Below, piece after piece: positions 19,712 to 27,359 of a DNA stretch of 32,713 nt. Position 1 is the stretch's first letter. Each line of letters starts with the position of its first letter. The notes beneath the pieces are model-generated. The model ran no database searches. It was not told the DNA's origin and worked only from the letters and a program-made list of their open reading frames with translations. Made by a program: the position numbers and the translations under genes. Source of the stretch: Streptomyces sp. ISL-11. GTDB lineage: Bacteria > Actinomycetota > Actinomycetes > Streptomycetales > Streptomycetaceae. The stretch lies in NCBI RefSeq assembly GCF_018614525.1, contig NZ_JAGGOL010000169.1, positions 1-32,713 of the forward strand, written 5' to 3'.

Positions 19712-20995
19712 ATGAACGTGGACGCGGCCGTCGCCGCAGCGGCAGCGATCGCCGGGCTGTGCACCGGAGTGATCGCCATGCTGGCGTTCCGCTGGAGCGA
19801 GCGTGACCAGGCCCGCCCCACCCGCAGCTCCCTGCACACCGACGCCGTCCTGCCGCCCGGCGTGGACACCGTCCTGTCGGTGCTGCGCTCCTCCGCCGTC
19901 GTCCTCGACGAGAGCGACGGCGTGGTCAAGGCCAGCTCCGCCGCGTACGCCCTCGGGCTCGTACGGGGCGGCAAGCTCGCCGTCGAATCCATGAGCCAGA
20001 TGGCCCGCGACACCCGGCGGGACGGCGAGATACGCCAGGCCGAGCTCGACCTTCCGCGCCGCGGCACCGGCCGCGGCGAGGCCCTGGCGGTCTCCGCCCG
20101 GGTCGCGCCGCTCGGCTCCCGGCTCGTCCTGCTGCTGGTGGAGGACCTCACCGAGGCCCGCCGCATCGAGGCCGTGCGCCGCGACTTCGTCGCCAACGTC
20201 AGCCATGAGCTCAAGACGCCGGTCGGCGCGCTCTCCCTGCTCTCCGAGGCCGTCATGGACGCCGCCGAGGACCCCGAGGCCGTCCACCGCTTCGCCGGCC
20301 GGATGCAGATAGAGGCGACCCGGCTGACCAACCTCGTCCAGGAGCTCATCGACCTCTCCCGGGTCCAGAACGACGACCCGCTGGAGGACTCCGAGCCCGT
20401 CCGGGTCGACGAGCTCGTCGCCGAGGCCATCGACCGCTGCCGCCACCAGGCCGGCACCAAGCAGATCACGATGGCCGCCGGCGGCGCCGCCGACCTGCAC
20501 GTCTGGGGCAACCGCGGGCAGCTCGCCGCCGCCCTGGGCAACCTCGTCGAGAACGCGGTCAACTACAGCCCCGCCCGTACGCGCGTGGGCATCGCGGCCC
20601 GCCACATCACCGCCCCCGGCGGCGACCTCATCGAGATCGCCGTCACCGACCAGGGCATCGGCATCACGGAGAAGGACCGCGAGCGGATCTTCGAGCGGTT
20701 CTACCGCGTCGACCCGGCCCGCTCCCGCGCCACCGGCGGCACCGGTCTCGGACTCGCCATCGTCAAGCACGTGGCCGCCTCGCACGGCGGAGAGGTCACG
20801 GTCTGGAGCGCCGAGGGCCAGGGCTCCACGTTCACGCTGCGCCTGCCGGAGGCCGGTGCCGTACGGGACCGCGAGCGGGCCCGCACCCGCGAGCGCAACC
20901 GCCCGCTGATCGGCCCGGAGGAGTCCGAGAGCCAGGGCGCCGCCGACGGAACGTTCACCGAGGACCACTTCCCCGCCACGGGGAGCCGCTCATGA
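19712..20995 (+). CDS. phoR: Phosphate-sensing histidine kinase SenX3/PhoR
   Basis: This 427-residue protein has one N-terminal membrane segment (about 5-26), a PAS-like region (about 50-145), and a HisKA dimerisation domain with the phospho-acceptor His165 in FVANVSHELKTPVGALSLL. The ATPase domain shows the N box (NLVENAVNYSP), G1 (VTDQGIGI) and G2 (GTGLGLAIVKH). It phosphorylates the response regulator encoded downstream when phosphate is scarce. The C-terminal 40 residues are a charged tail. Its stop overlaps the start of an extra ORF (ATGA at 20992-20995) that lies between it and the regulator gene. The symbol phoR is the Streptomyces name; senX3 is the mycobacterial one. Confidence 0.95.
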   Translation: MNVDAAVAAAAAIAGLCTGVIAMLAFRWSERDQARPTRSSLHTDAVLPPGVDTVLSVLRSSAVVLDESDGVVKASSAAYALGLVRGGKLAVESMSQMARDTRRDGEIRQAELDLPRRGTGRGEALAVSARVAPLGSRLVLLLVEDLTEARRIEAVRRDFVANVSHELKTPVGALSLLSEAVMDAAEDPEAVHRFAGRMQIEATRLTNLVQELIDLSRVQNDDPLEDSEPVRVDELVAEAIDRCRHQAGTKQITMAAGGAADLHVWGNRGQLAAALGNLVENAVNYSPARTRVGIAARHITAPGGDLIEIAVTDQGIGITEKDRERIFERFYRVDPARSRATGGTGLGLAIVKHVAASHGGEVTVWSAEGQGSTFTLRLPEAGAVRDRERARTRERNRPLIGPEESESQGAADGTFTEDHFPATGSRS

Positions 20996-21258
20996 TCCCC
21001 CGGTCACGGCCCGACCGCAGGCCCAGCCGTGACCGGCGTGCCCGCCGCGGGGGACGAGGCCGGGTTCCGCACCACGCCGCACCACCCCGCAACCCGACCG
21101 GAGGTCAGCCGGTGACCCGTGTGCTCGTCGTCGAGGGCGAGACTGCAGTCTTCCGGGGAGCGATCCCCCGGACCCCCGCGGCCGGTGTGGGCGCGGACTG
21201 TTCGTTCCGGGCCGCGTTGTTCGGCCCGGAGACCACCCGACCGGAGGTCAGCCCGTGA
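20992..21258 (+). CDS. Chimeric ORF created by partial duplication of the phoP start
   Basis: This 88-codon frame begins with ATGA overlapping the kinase stop and ends with GTGA overlapping the regulator start. From 21112 it reads MTRVLVVEGETAV, a copy of the regulator N-terminus (MTRVLVVEDEES), preceded by its own duplicated GGAGG site. It then runs in another frame through about 95 unique bases. Translation from 21112 would make a 48-residue peptide with only the first receiver strand, so the product is unlikely to fold as a receiver. It may have no function of its own, but it probably affects translation coupling of the response regulator. The Arg/Pro-rich first 40 codons look non-coding. 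Confidence 0.4.
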   Translation: MIPRSRPDRRPSRDRRARRGGRGRVPHHAAPPRNPTGGQPVTRVLVVEGETAVFRGAIPRTPAAGVGADCSFRAALFGPETTRPEVSP

Positions 21259-21284
21259 CCCGTGTGCTCGTCGTCGAGGACGAG
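21093..21284 (+). repeat. 49-bp direct repeat spanning duplicated phoP start
   Basis: Bases 21093-21141 and 21236-21284 match at 47 of 49 positions; each includes GACCGGAGGTCAGCC, the GTG start and GTGCTCGTCGTCGAGG. The offset is 143 bases, which is not a multiple of three, so the first copy is out of frame with the real gene. It arose by tandem duplication plus divergence or insertion. Confidence 0.9.
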
Positions 21285-21935
21285 GAATCCTTCAGCGACG
21301 CGTTGTCCTACATGCTCCGCAAGGAAGGCTTCGAGGTCGCCGTCGCGGCCACCGGGCCCGACGGACTGGACGAATTCGAGCGCAACGGCGCCGACCTCGT
21401 CCTGCTCGACCTGATGCTGCCGGGCCTGCCCGGCACCGAGGTCTGCCGGCAACTGCGGGGGCGGTCCAACGTGCCCGTCATCATGGTCACCGCCAAGGAC
21501 AGCGAGATCGACAAGGTCGTCGGCCTGGAAATAGGAGCCGACGACTACGTGACCAAGCCCTTCTCCTCCCGGGAGCTGGTGGCCCGCATCAGGGCCGTCC
21601 TGCGCCGCAGAGGGGAGCCGGAGGAGGTCACGCCCGCCGCGCTGGAGGCCGGGCCCGTACGGATGGACGTCGACCGGCACGTCGTCACCGTCTCCGGCGG
21701 CAAGGTCGACCTGCCCCTCAAGGAGTTCGACCTCCTGGAGATGCTGCTGCGCAACGCCGGCCGCGTGCTGACCCGGATGCAGCTCATCGACCGCGTGTGG
21801 GGCGCCGACTACGTCGGGGACACCAAGACCCTCGACGTGCACGTCAAGCGGCTGCGCGCCAAGATCGAGCCCGACCCGGGCGCGCCGCGCTATCTCGTGA
21901 CCGTCCGCGGCCTGGGCTACAAGTTCGAGCCGTAG
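21255..21935 (+). CDS. phoP: Phosphate response regulator RegX3/PhoP (OmpR family)
   Basis: This 226-residue response regulator has a receiver domain at 1-115 with the acidic pair in VVEDEES, the phospho-acceptor Asp52 (VLLDLMLPG), Thr in MVTAKD and Lys in YVTKPF. The OmpR-type winged helix at about 130-224 contains KEFDLLEMLLRNAGRVLTRMQLIDRVWG and LDVHVKRLRAKIEPDPGAPRYLVTVRGLGYKFEP. It binds PHO boxes and activates phosphate scavenging while repressing antibiotic genes in Streptomyces. GTG at 21255 is chosen because GGAGG lies eight bases upstream and the receiver begins at once. A second, out-of-frame copy of the same start region lies 143 bases upstream. Confidence 0.96.
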   Translation: MTRVLVVEDEESFSDALSYMLRKEGFEVAVAATGPDGLDEFERNGADLVLLDLMLPGLPGTEVCRQLRGRSNVPVIMVTAKDSEIDKVVGLEIGADDYVTKPFSSRELVARIRAVLRRRGEPEEVTPAALEAGPVRMDVDRHVVTVSGGKVDLPLKEFDLLEMLLRNAGRVLTRMQLIDRVWGADYVGDTKTLDVHVKRLRAKIEPDPGAPRYLVTVRGLGYKFEP

Positions 21936-21954
21936 GCCCCACCCGGACGACAGA

Positions 21955-22000
21955 CACGCCGAGGGGCCCGGAAGCACGCGCTTCCGGGCCCCTCGGCGTG
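21955..22000. terminator. 21-bp perfect hairpin between convergent genes
   Basis: Bases 21955-21975 pair perfectly with 21980-22000 over 21 positions around a four-base loop (ACGC). It sits between the phoP stop and the stop of the convergent lipoprotein gene, so it most likely ends transcription from both sides. Confidence 0.9.
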
Positions 22001-22005
22001 GCACG

Positions 22006-22698
22006 TCAGTGGCCGGCGTGCTGCTGGCCGCCCGGGGACTGCTCGCCCTGGGTGCCCGCGGGACGCTCGGCGCCCTGCTGCGCGCCCGCGGTGCCCGCGG
22101 CGCCCGACGGGGTCGCGGAGGCGCTGCCGCTCGGCTTGGCCCCCTTGTCGGCGCTCGGCTTGCCGGCCGGCTGGGACGCGGCGGGCTCGGCGGGGCCCCA
22201 CTCCTTGAAGTAGCTCTTCGCCGGGACGACGAACGCCCCGATCTTGACCTCACCCGTCTCGCTGAGGTCGAAGGTCAGCATCTGCTGCTCGCCGTCCTTG
22301 AGCGCCTCACGGCCGTTGGGCAGCACCGCGGAGGGGTTGCCCTTGCCGCCGAGGACGATCGAGCCGCCCGCGGGCACCACGAGCCCGCCGGAGCCGCCCG
22401 CGGGGGTGAGCTTCACGGGGGCGTTCTTGCCGACCAGGGTGATCGCACGGAGCGTCTGGTCCTTGCGGCCGTTGTTGAAGACCTTGCCGGTGATCACGGC
22501 CGGGCCCTTGGCCTCCAGGTCCGGCTGGGTGATCACGTTGATGTTCTGGAGCTTGATGTCGCCGACCGACGTGGCGGCGTTGTCCGGCTTGACCTCCAGC
22601 GTCTGTGCGCTGTTGCCCGCCGCACAGGCGGAGAGCGAGGCGATCGAGAGCACGAGGGCGGAAGCGGCGAGAGTGCCGCGTCGAAGGCTGCTGCTCAC
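22006..22698 (-). CDS. Secreted lipoprotein (possible PCuAC/DUF461-like)
   Basis: This 230-residue lipoprotein precursor has a basic n-region (MSSSLRRG), a hydrophobic core and a lipobox SLSAC with Cys25 as the lipidation site. The mature domain (about 30-165) is beta-rich (VGDIKLQNINVITQPDL; GPAVITGKVFNNGRKDQTLRAITL; GEVKIGAFVVPAKSYF), resembling the copper-chaperone PCuAC (DUF461) fold, but the His/Met metal motif of true PCuAC proteins is not visible. The last 65 residues are a Pro/Gly/Ser-rich disordered tail ending QQHAGH. It is convergent with phoP and divergent from carD. A copper or cell-envelope role is possible but unproven. Confidence 0.75.
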   Translation of the reverse strand: MSSSLRRGTLAASALVLSIASLSACAAGNSAQTLEVKPDNAATSVGDIKLQNINVITQPDLEAKGPAVITGKVFNNGRKDQTLRAITLVGKNAPVKLTPAGGSGGLVVPAGGSIVLGGKGNPSAVLPNGREALKDGEQQMLTFDLSETGEVKIGAFVVPAKSYFKEWGPAEPAASQPAGKPSADKGAKPSGSASATPSGAAGTAGAQQGAERPAGTQGEQSPGGQQHAGH

Positions 22699-23253
22699 GG
22701 CGGCGGCATCTCCTTGGACGAAGTAAGAGGTGTGTCAGCGGCCTTAGGTTACCGAGCCCTCTCCGGAGCTCCGCACCCGACCCGCCCCCATGGTCAACTA
22801 GCCCCCCGTCGGGTGCACGGCCGAATATCGCCCATGAAGGGCCGAGGGAACGTCCGGAGGAAGGCCGACGGGGCGCGCGAAGGATTATCGGTGCGGAATA
22901 CGGGGGGCTCCGGGAAGTCCTTCCGGAATTGATCAAGTACGGGGTGATCAATTCCCGAATCCGGATGACCACGGGCGGTCCGCCCCGAACGGAGTAGCGG
23001 AAGTCCGCCGACCGGACCCCGGCAAAACGGGACGTTCGACCGCTCGCGAGTGACCCCCGACACGTGTAACGTGCCCGTTTCGCCCCACCCGAAGAACCGC
23101 TCCGACCTGCGAATACCCGCTTCCGGAACCCTCCCGCAGCACGTTCCGGTTGCTGTTGTCAAGCCCTGAGATATGCCCTGACCTGCGAAAACGCCATTCA
23201 GAACGGGCAGTTCCCGTGTTAGACTGGATAGCCACGGAAGGGGTACCTGTCAC
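22699..23253. other. 555-base intergenic region upstream of carD
   Basis: No gene is seen between the lipoprotein and carD. The stretch holds a perfect 11-base inverted repeat GGAATTGATCA (22925-22935) / TGATCAATTCC (22945-22955) in AT-richer DNA, and near the carD end a possible -10 box TAGACT (about 23220) 35 bases before the start. The length suggests a regulated, possibly multi-promoter carD control region. Confidence 0.5.
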
Positions 23254-23736
23254 ATGACGTTCAAGGTTGGCGACACCGTGGTCTATCCCCATCACGGGGC
23301 CGCGCTGATCGAGGCCATCGAAACTCGCCAGATCAAAGGCGTGGACAAGACCTACTTGGTGCTGAAGGTCGCCCAGGGTGACCTGACGGTTCGGGTGCCG
23401 GCGGACAATGCGGAGTTCGTCGGTGTGCGCGATGTGGTCGGCCAGGATGGGCTGGACCGGGTCTTCGAGGTGCTTCGGGCACCGTATGCGGAAGAGCCGA
23501 CGAACTGGTCCCGTCGCTACAAGGCAAATCTCGAGAAGCTCGCGTCCGGTGACGTGATCAAGGTCGCCGAGGTCGTGCGCGACCTGTGGCGCCGGGAGCG
23601 CGAGCGCGGTCTCTCCGCCGGTGAGAAGCGCATGCTCGCCAAGGCGCGCCAGATCCTGGTGAGCGAGCTCGCTCTCGCGGAGAACACCAACGAGGACAAG
23701 GCCGAGGCCCTGCTCGACGAGGTTCTCGCGTCCTGA
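23254..23736 (+). CDS. carD: CarD-family RNA polymerase-binding transcription factor
   Basis: This 160-residue essential transcription regulator binds the RNA polymerase beta subunit and stabilises open complexes at rRNA and other promoters. The N-terminal Tudor-like RNAP interaction domain is MTFKVGDTVVYPHHGAALIEAIE through about residue 55 (LTVRVPADNAEFVGVRDV). The C-terminal helical domain contains NWSRRYKANLEKLASGD with Trp85, the residue that wedges into the promoter in mycobacterial CarD. Length and sequence are typical. ispD follows after 356 bases. Confidence 0.96.
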   Translation: MTFKVGDTVVYPHHGAALIEAIETRQIKGVDKTYLVLKVAQGDLTVRVPADNAEFVGVRDVVGQDGLDRVFEVLRAPYAEEPTNWSRRYKANLEKLASGDVIKVAEVVRDLWRRERERGLSAGEKRMLAKARQILVSELALAENTNEDKAEALLDEVLAS

Positions 23737-24092
23737 CGCAGTGCCGGCCGTCAGTGCCGGACTGATGTCAGTGCTTGGTCGCGCAGTGTGCGACGCCACC
23801 GCGGAAGCGGTGTCGGCCCGCGGCGGACCGGTACGGGACGTCCGCAGGTGCTGGATGCTGGATGTACGGAAGTGCCGCGGTGCCCGCGTGATGGCGACAG
23901 CCATCCGCCGGGCGCTGCGGCATCTCTGCTCTCGCGGCGCCCAGGGGCGCCGAGGTTCACGCCGTGCTTGGCGTGCCGGGCCCGGGCAGTCGACTCGACC
24001 AGTTGTCACGGAAGGGCTGGTCGGGGCGTCGTGCCCGGCACGCTGAGGCCATACCCAATTCGGCCGAGGAAGCAAACCTGAACGCGAACGCA
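23737..24092. other. Gene-free stretch between carD and ispD
   Basis: I find no credible gene, RNA or strong terminator in these 356 bases. There are short repeats of CAGTGCCGG / CAGTGC near 23740-23780. The region may hold the ispD promoter. Confidence 0.4.
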
Positions 24093-24872
24093 ATGTCTGA
24101 TCGAGCCCCCGCCGTCACCCCTTCGCGCACCGCCGCGGTCATCCCCGCGGCCGGCCGCGGGGTCCGGCTCGGCCCCGGTGCGCCCAAGGCGCTGCGCGCC
24201 CTGAGCGGCACCCCGATGCTGGTCCACGCCGTACGGGCGATGGCCGCCTCCCGCGCCGTCTCCCTCGTCGTCGTGGTCGCCCCGCCGGACGGTGCCGACG
24301 AGGTGCGCAACCTCCTCGACGCCTACCCGCTCAGCGGCCACGACCGCGCCGAGCTGCTGGTCGTCCCCGGCGGCGAGAGCCGCCAGGAGTCCGTGCACCT
24401 GGGCCTTCGGGCGCTGCCCGGCGACATCGGCACCGTCCTCGTCCACGACGCCGCGCGCCCCCTGGTGCCCGTCGAGACGGTCGACGCCGTCATCTCCGCC
24501 GTACGCGACGGCGCGCCCGCCGTCGTCCCGGCGCTCCCGCTCACCGACACCGTCAAGCAGGTCGAGCCGCGCACCGGCGCCGCCGCGGGTGAGCCGGAGC
24601 CGGTGGTCGGCACGCCCGAGCGGGCGCTGCTGCGGGCCGTGCAGACTCCGCAGGGCTTCGACCGGCGCACGCTCGACGCCGCGCACGAGAAGTTCGCCGC
24701 CTTCGCCACCGAGGGCGAGGGCGCCACCGACGACGCGGGGCTCGTCGAGCGCCTCGGCACCCCGGTCGTGGTGGTACCCGGCCACGAGGAGGGCTTCAAG
24801 GTGACCCGGCCCCTGGACCTCGTCCTGGCCGAGGCCGTACTCGCCCGCAGGAGGGCCAATGACCGGTTCTAG
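24093..24872 (+). CDS. ispD: 2-C-methyl-D-erythritol 4-phosphate cytidylyltransferase
   Basis: This 259-residue enzyme of the non-mevalonate isoprenoid pathway joins MEP and CTP to give CDP-methylerythritol. The nucleotide-binding N-terminus reads AAVIPAAGRGVRLGPGAPKAL (residues 14-34). VLVHDAARPLV and the C-terminal VVVPGHEEGFKVTRPLDLVLAEAVL complete the family pattern. The start MSDRAPAVTPSRTAAVIP (ATG 24093) matches the usual Streptomyces start, although the ribosome site is weak. It overlaps ispF by 14 bases, so the two are translated together. Confidence 0.95.
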   Translation: MSDRAPAVTPSRTAAVIPAAGRGVRLGPGAPKALRALSGTPMLVHAVRAMAASRAVSLVVVVAPPDGADEVRNLLDAYPLSGHDRAELLVVPGGESRQESVHLGLRALPGDIGTVLVHDAARPLVPVETVDAVISAVRDGAPAVVPALPLTDTVKQVEPRTGAAAGEPEPVVGTPERALLRAVQTPQGFDRRTLDAAHEKFAAFATEGEGATDDAGLVERLGTPVVVVPGHEEGFKVTRPLDLVLAEAVLARRRANDRF

Positions 24873-25362
24873 CCACGCGCAGGTGCTGCCCCTGGTGGGC
24901 ATCGGCACCGACGTGCACGCCTTCGAGGAGGGCCGCGAGCTGTGGTGCGCGGGCCTGCGCTGGGAGGGCGCCACGCACGGGCTCGCCGGCCACTCCGACG
25001 GCGACGTCGCCGCGCACGCCGCCTGCGACGCGCTGTTCTCGGCCGCCGGTGTCGGCGACCTCGGCGAGCACTTCGGCACGGACCGGCCCGAGTGGTCGGG
25101 CGCGGCCGGCGTCACCCTGCTGGCCGAAGCCGCCCGGATCGTCCGTGCCGCGGGCTTCGGGATCGGCAACGTCTCGATCCAGGTGATCGGCGTACGGCCC
25201 AAGATCGGCAAGCGGCGCGCCGAGGCCCAGGAGGTCCTCTCGCGGGCGGTCGGCGCCCCGGTGTCCGTCTCGGGGACCACGACCGACGGCCTGGGCCTGA
25301 CCGGCCGCGCGGAGGGCCTGGCGGCCGTCGCCACGGCGCTGGTGTTCCCCGCGCCGCGCTGA
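24859..25362 (+). CDS. ispF: 2-C-methyl-D-erythritol 2,4-cyclodiphosphate synthase
   Basis: This 167-residue trimeric metal enzyme converts CDP-methylerythritol 2-phosphate to the cyclodiphosphate with release of CMP. GIGTDVHAFEEG carries the zinc ligands Asp18 and His20, and AGHSDGDVAAHAACDALF supplies His53. The TTTDGLGLTGRAEGLAA end is the usual cytidine-binding loop. GCAGGAGGGCCA precedes the ATG within the ispD coding end. A strong terminator follows at 25380-25417, closing the ispDF operon. Confidence 0.97.
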   Translation: MTGSSHAQVLPLVGIGTDVHAFEEGRELWCAGLRWEGATHGLAGHSDGDVAAHAACDALFSAAGVGDLGEHFGTDRPEWSGAAGVTLLAEAARIVRAAGFGIGNVSIQVIGVRPKIGKRRAEAQEVLSRAVGAPVSVSGTTTDGLGLTGRAEGLAAVATALVFPAPR

Positions 25363-25379
25363 GCCGCGCGGAACCATCC

Positions 25380-25417
25380 GGGGGCCGTACGGGCCGGGTC
25401 GGGCCCGTACGGCCCCC
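25380..25417 (+). terminator. 16-bp hairpin after ispF
   Basis: GGGGGCCGTACGGGCC (25380-25395) pairs perfectly with GGCCCGTACGGCCCCC (25402-25417) around a six-base loop, followed by TTCG. Confidence 0.8.
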
Positions 25418-25481
25418 TTCGCGCGCCCGGGCGGCATACGGTGAAGCCCGTAGCCCGTCCTCCGAGGGAAGGTTCCGCGCT

Positions 25482-25889
25482 GTGTCAGCCGCACTCTCCG
25501 ACGACCTGAAGAAGCTCCTCGACGACACGCCCGTCTTCGCGACGGTGGCGACGGTCCAGCCCGACGGCAGCCCCCAGCTGTCGGTCACCTGGATCAAGCA
25601 CGACGGTGACGACCTGCTGATCTCCACGACCGTCGGCCGGCGCAAGGAGCGCAACCTCCGGCGCGACCCGCGCGTCACGGTCATGATCAACCCGCCGAAC
25701 GCGCCGTACACCTACGCGGAGGTGCGCGGCACGGCCTCGCTGACCACCGAGGGCGGCCAGGAGCTGATCGACGAGCTGTCGCGGAAGTACACCGGCAAGG
25801 ACTACGCGGACTTCAATCCGGCCGCCGGGCAGGACGCGGAGCGGGTCGTGGTCCGGGTGACGCCGCGCAAGGTCGTCGGCTCGATCTGA
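25482..25889 (+). CDS. PPOX-class F420/flavin-dependent oxidoreductase
   Basis: This 135-residue split-barrel protein is of the pyridoxamine-phosphate-oxidase-like family. The phosphate/cofactor-binding pattern is seen in FATVATVQPDGSPQLSVTWIKHDGDDLLISTTVGRRKERNLRRDPRVTVMI, and RGTASLTTEGG is the usual second half. In actinobacteria, proteins of this size usually use F420 (FDOR-B type), sometimes FMN or haem; the sequence alone does not decide. The substrate is unknown. GTG at 25482 is preceded by GAGGGAAGG at some distance. It stands alone between ispF and the convergent acyltransferase. Confidence 0.85.
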   Translation: MSAALSDDLKKLLDDTPVFATVATVQPDGSPQLSVTWIKHDGDDLLISTTVGRRKERNLRRDPRVTVMINPPNAPYTYAEVRGTASLTTEGGQELIDELSRKYTGKDYADFNPAAGQDAERVVVRVTPRKVVGSI

Positions 25890-25923
25890 CGCCCGGGGAC
25901 GCCCCCGGGGCGGATCTCGGGCC

Positions 25924-27165
25924 TCAGACGCTGTCGGACGGGCCGCCCTTGCCCGCGCCCACCTTGTCGCCGCCCGCCTGGTCGAAGACCCGCAGGCGCT
26001 GCGGTGTGGGAAGGCTCTCGCGAAGGCCGTCCTGCGCCGGGGCCGCCGGGGTCTTCCCGGCCGCCGGGGCCGAGTGGCGGCGCATGTCGTCCATGCCCTT
26101 CAGCAGGGCCGTGCGCAGCCGCTTGCCGAGCGGCCGTTCCACGTACCGGTGCAGCAGCCAGGCGGCGAACAGCATCACCACGATCAGCCCGGAGACGAGC
26201 AGCGGCGCGGGCACGCGGTCGCGCAGGCCGTAGATGACGGTCATGCCGATGTACTGGTGGATCAGGTACACCGGGTACGTCAGCGCGCCCGCGGTCGACA
26301 GCCAGCGCCACTGGATCCGGTTGAACGCGCCGAGCGCGATGAGGGCCATCAGCGCGAAGGCCACGACGATGATCAGCGAGGCCGGCCAGCTCGGGATCGG
26401 CCGGGTGGTGTTGTCCGCCACCCGGCGGGCCACGTGGTGCTCGGCGAGCAGGAGCGACATGGCCACGATGCCCCAGAGCAGCGCGGTGGGCCGGTAGCGG
26501 TACATCAGGTAGAAGGCGATGCCCGCGATGAAGTAGGGCGCGTACAGCGGCATGGCCCACATGTCGACGATCTTGTTGTCGACGGTGGCGGCGCTGATCG
26601 CGGCGACGGTCCACACGCCGCAGAAGAGCACGCACTTGCGGTACGTGACGCCCGTGGCGACGACGACCGCGAAGAGGACGTAGAACTTGAGCTCGATGAA
26701 GAGCGTCCAGTAGACGCCGTCGACGTCCCAGACGCCCAGGCCGCCCTGGAGCATGGTCAGGTTGGTGACCATGTCGTCCAGGCTCTGCAGCTGGCGCACC
26801 TGCGGCCACAGGGTGATCACGCCGGCGGTCAGGAAGATCGCGAACCAGTAGGCGGGATAGATCCGCGAGACGCGGGAGACCACGAAGTCGCCCAGGGTGC
26901 GGCCCCACGTACTCATGCAGATGACGAATCCGCTGATCAGGAAGAAGATCTCGACGCCCGTCCAGCCGTACCGGGCGAAGAGCCGGGCGTGGGGGAAGAT
27001 CTCCTGCGGGTCCCGTCCCCAGCCGCCGCGCAGGGAGACGTAGTGGAACAGCACGACCATCAGGGCCGCGATGATCCGCAGACCGTCCAGGACGTAGAGC
27101 CTCGGGGCGGACCGCTGGACGGCCGACTGGCCGCCATCGAGTTCACCTCGTCCGGCGAAACGCAT
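25924..27165 (-). CDS. Membrane acyltransferase (Acyltransferase_3 family)
   Basis: This 413-residue integral membrane protein has about ten hydrophobic segments. It begins with the family signature YVLDGLRIIAALMVVLFHYVSLRGGWG, whose Arg and His are the conserved active-site residues of OafA/YrhL-type acyltransferases, and includes WTGVEIFFLISGFVICMS and the SRIYPAYWFA segment. It probably moves an acetyl or other acyl group onto a sugar or secreted metabolite across the membrane. I chose ATG at 27165, with GGGAGAGGA just upstream; ATG at 27180 lies before that site. A Pro/Ala-rich cytosolic tail of about 55 residues follows the membrane part. A close paralogue is the next gene upstream. Confidence 0.9.
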   Translation of the reverse strand: MRFAGRGELDGGQSAVQRSAPRLYVLDGLRIIAALMVVLFHYVSLRGGWGRDPQEIFPHARLFARYGWTGVEIFFLISGFVICMSTWGRTLGDFVVSRVSRIYPAYWFAIFLTAGVITLWPQVRQLQSLDDMVTNLTMLQGGLGVWDVDGVYWTLFIELKFYVLFAVVVATGVTYRKCVLFCGVWTVAAISAATVDNKIVDMWAMPLYAPYFIAGIAFYLMYRYRPTALLWGIVAMSLLLAEHHVARRVADNTTRPIPSWPASLIIVVAFALMALIALGAFNRIQWRWLSTAGALTYPVYLIHQYIGMTVIYGLRDRVPAPLLVSGLIVVMLFAAWLLHRYVERPLGKRLRTALLKGMDDMRRHSAPAAGKTPAAPAQDGLRESLPTPQRLRVFDQAGGDKVGAGKGGPSDSV

Positions 27166-27359
27166 GTCGTCCTCTCCCATTGGCTAAGTCGGCTCATCCT
27201 ACGCAGGCCCGGTCGCACGCATGCTGACACAGGACGGCCGCGTACCGCCGTGACAGTTATCTCCTGCCACTCCGGTAATTCCAACCCCTTGCATAAAACG
27301 ATCTTGTGCAGGGCTTGTGCAGGAGGGGTGAGGACGCGGCCGTGACTGCTCCGAGCGTG

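Noticed and set aside
18781..20562. Long minus-strand frame (593 codons) through phoU and antisense to the kinase gene
   Set aside because: Only the PhoU part (start at 19470) has protein features; the upstream extension is the shadow of phoR, which has all kinase motifs on the plus strand.
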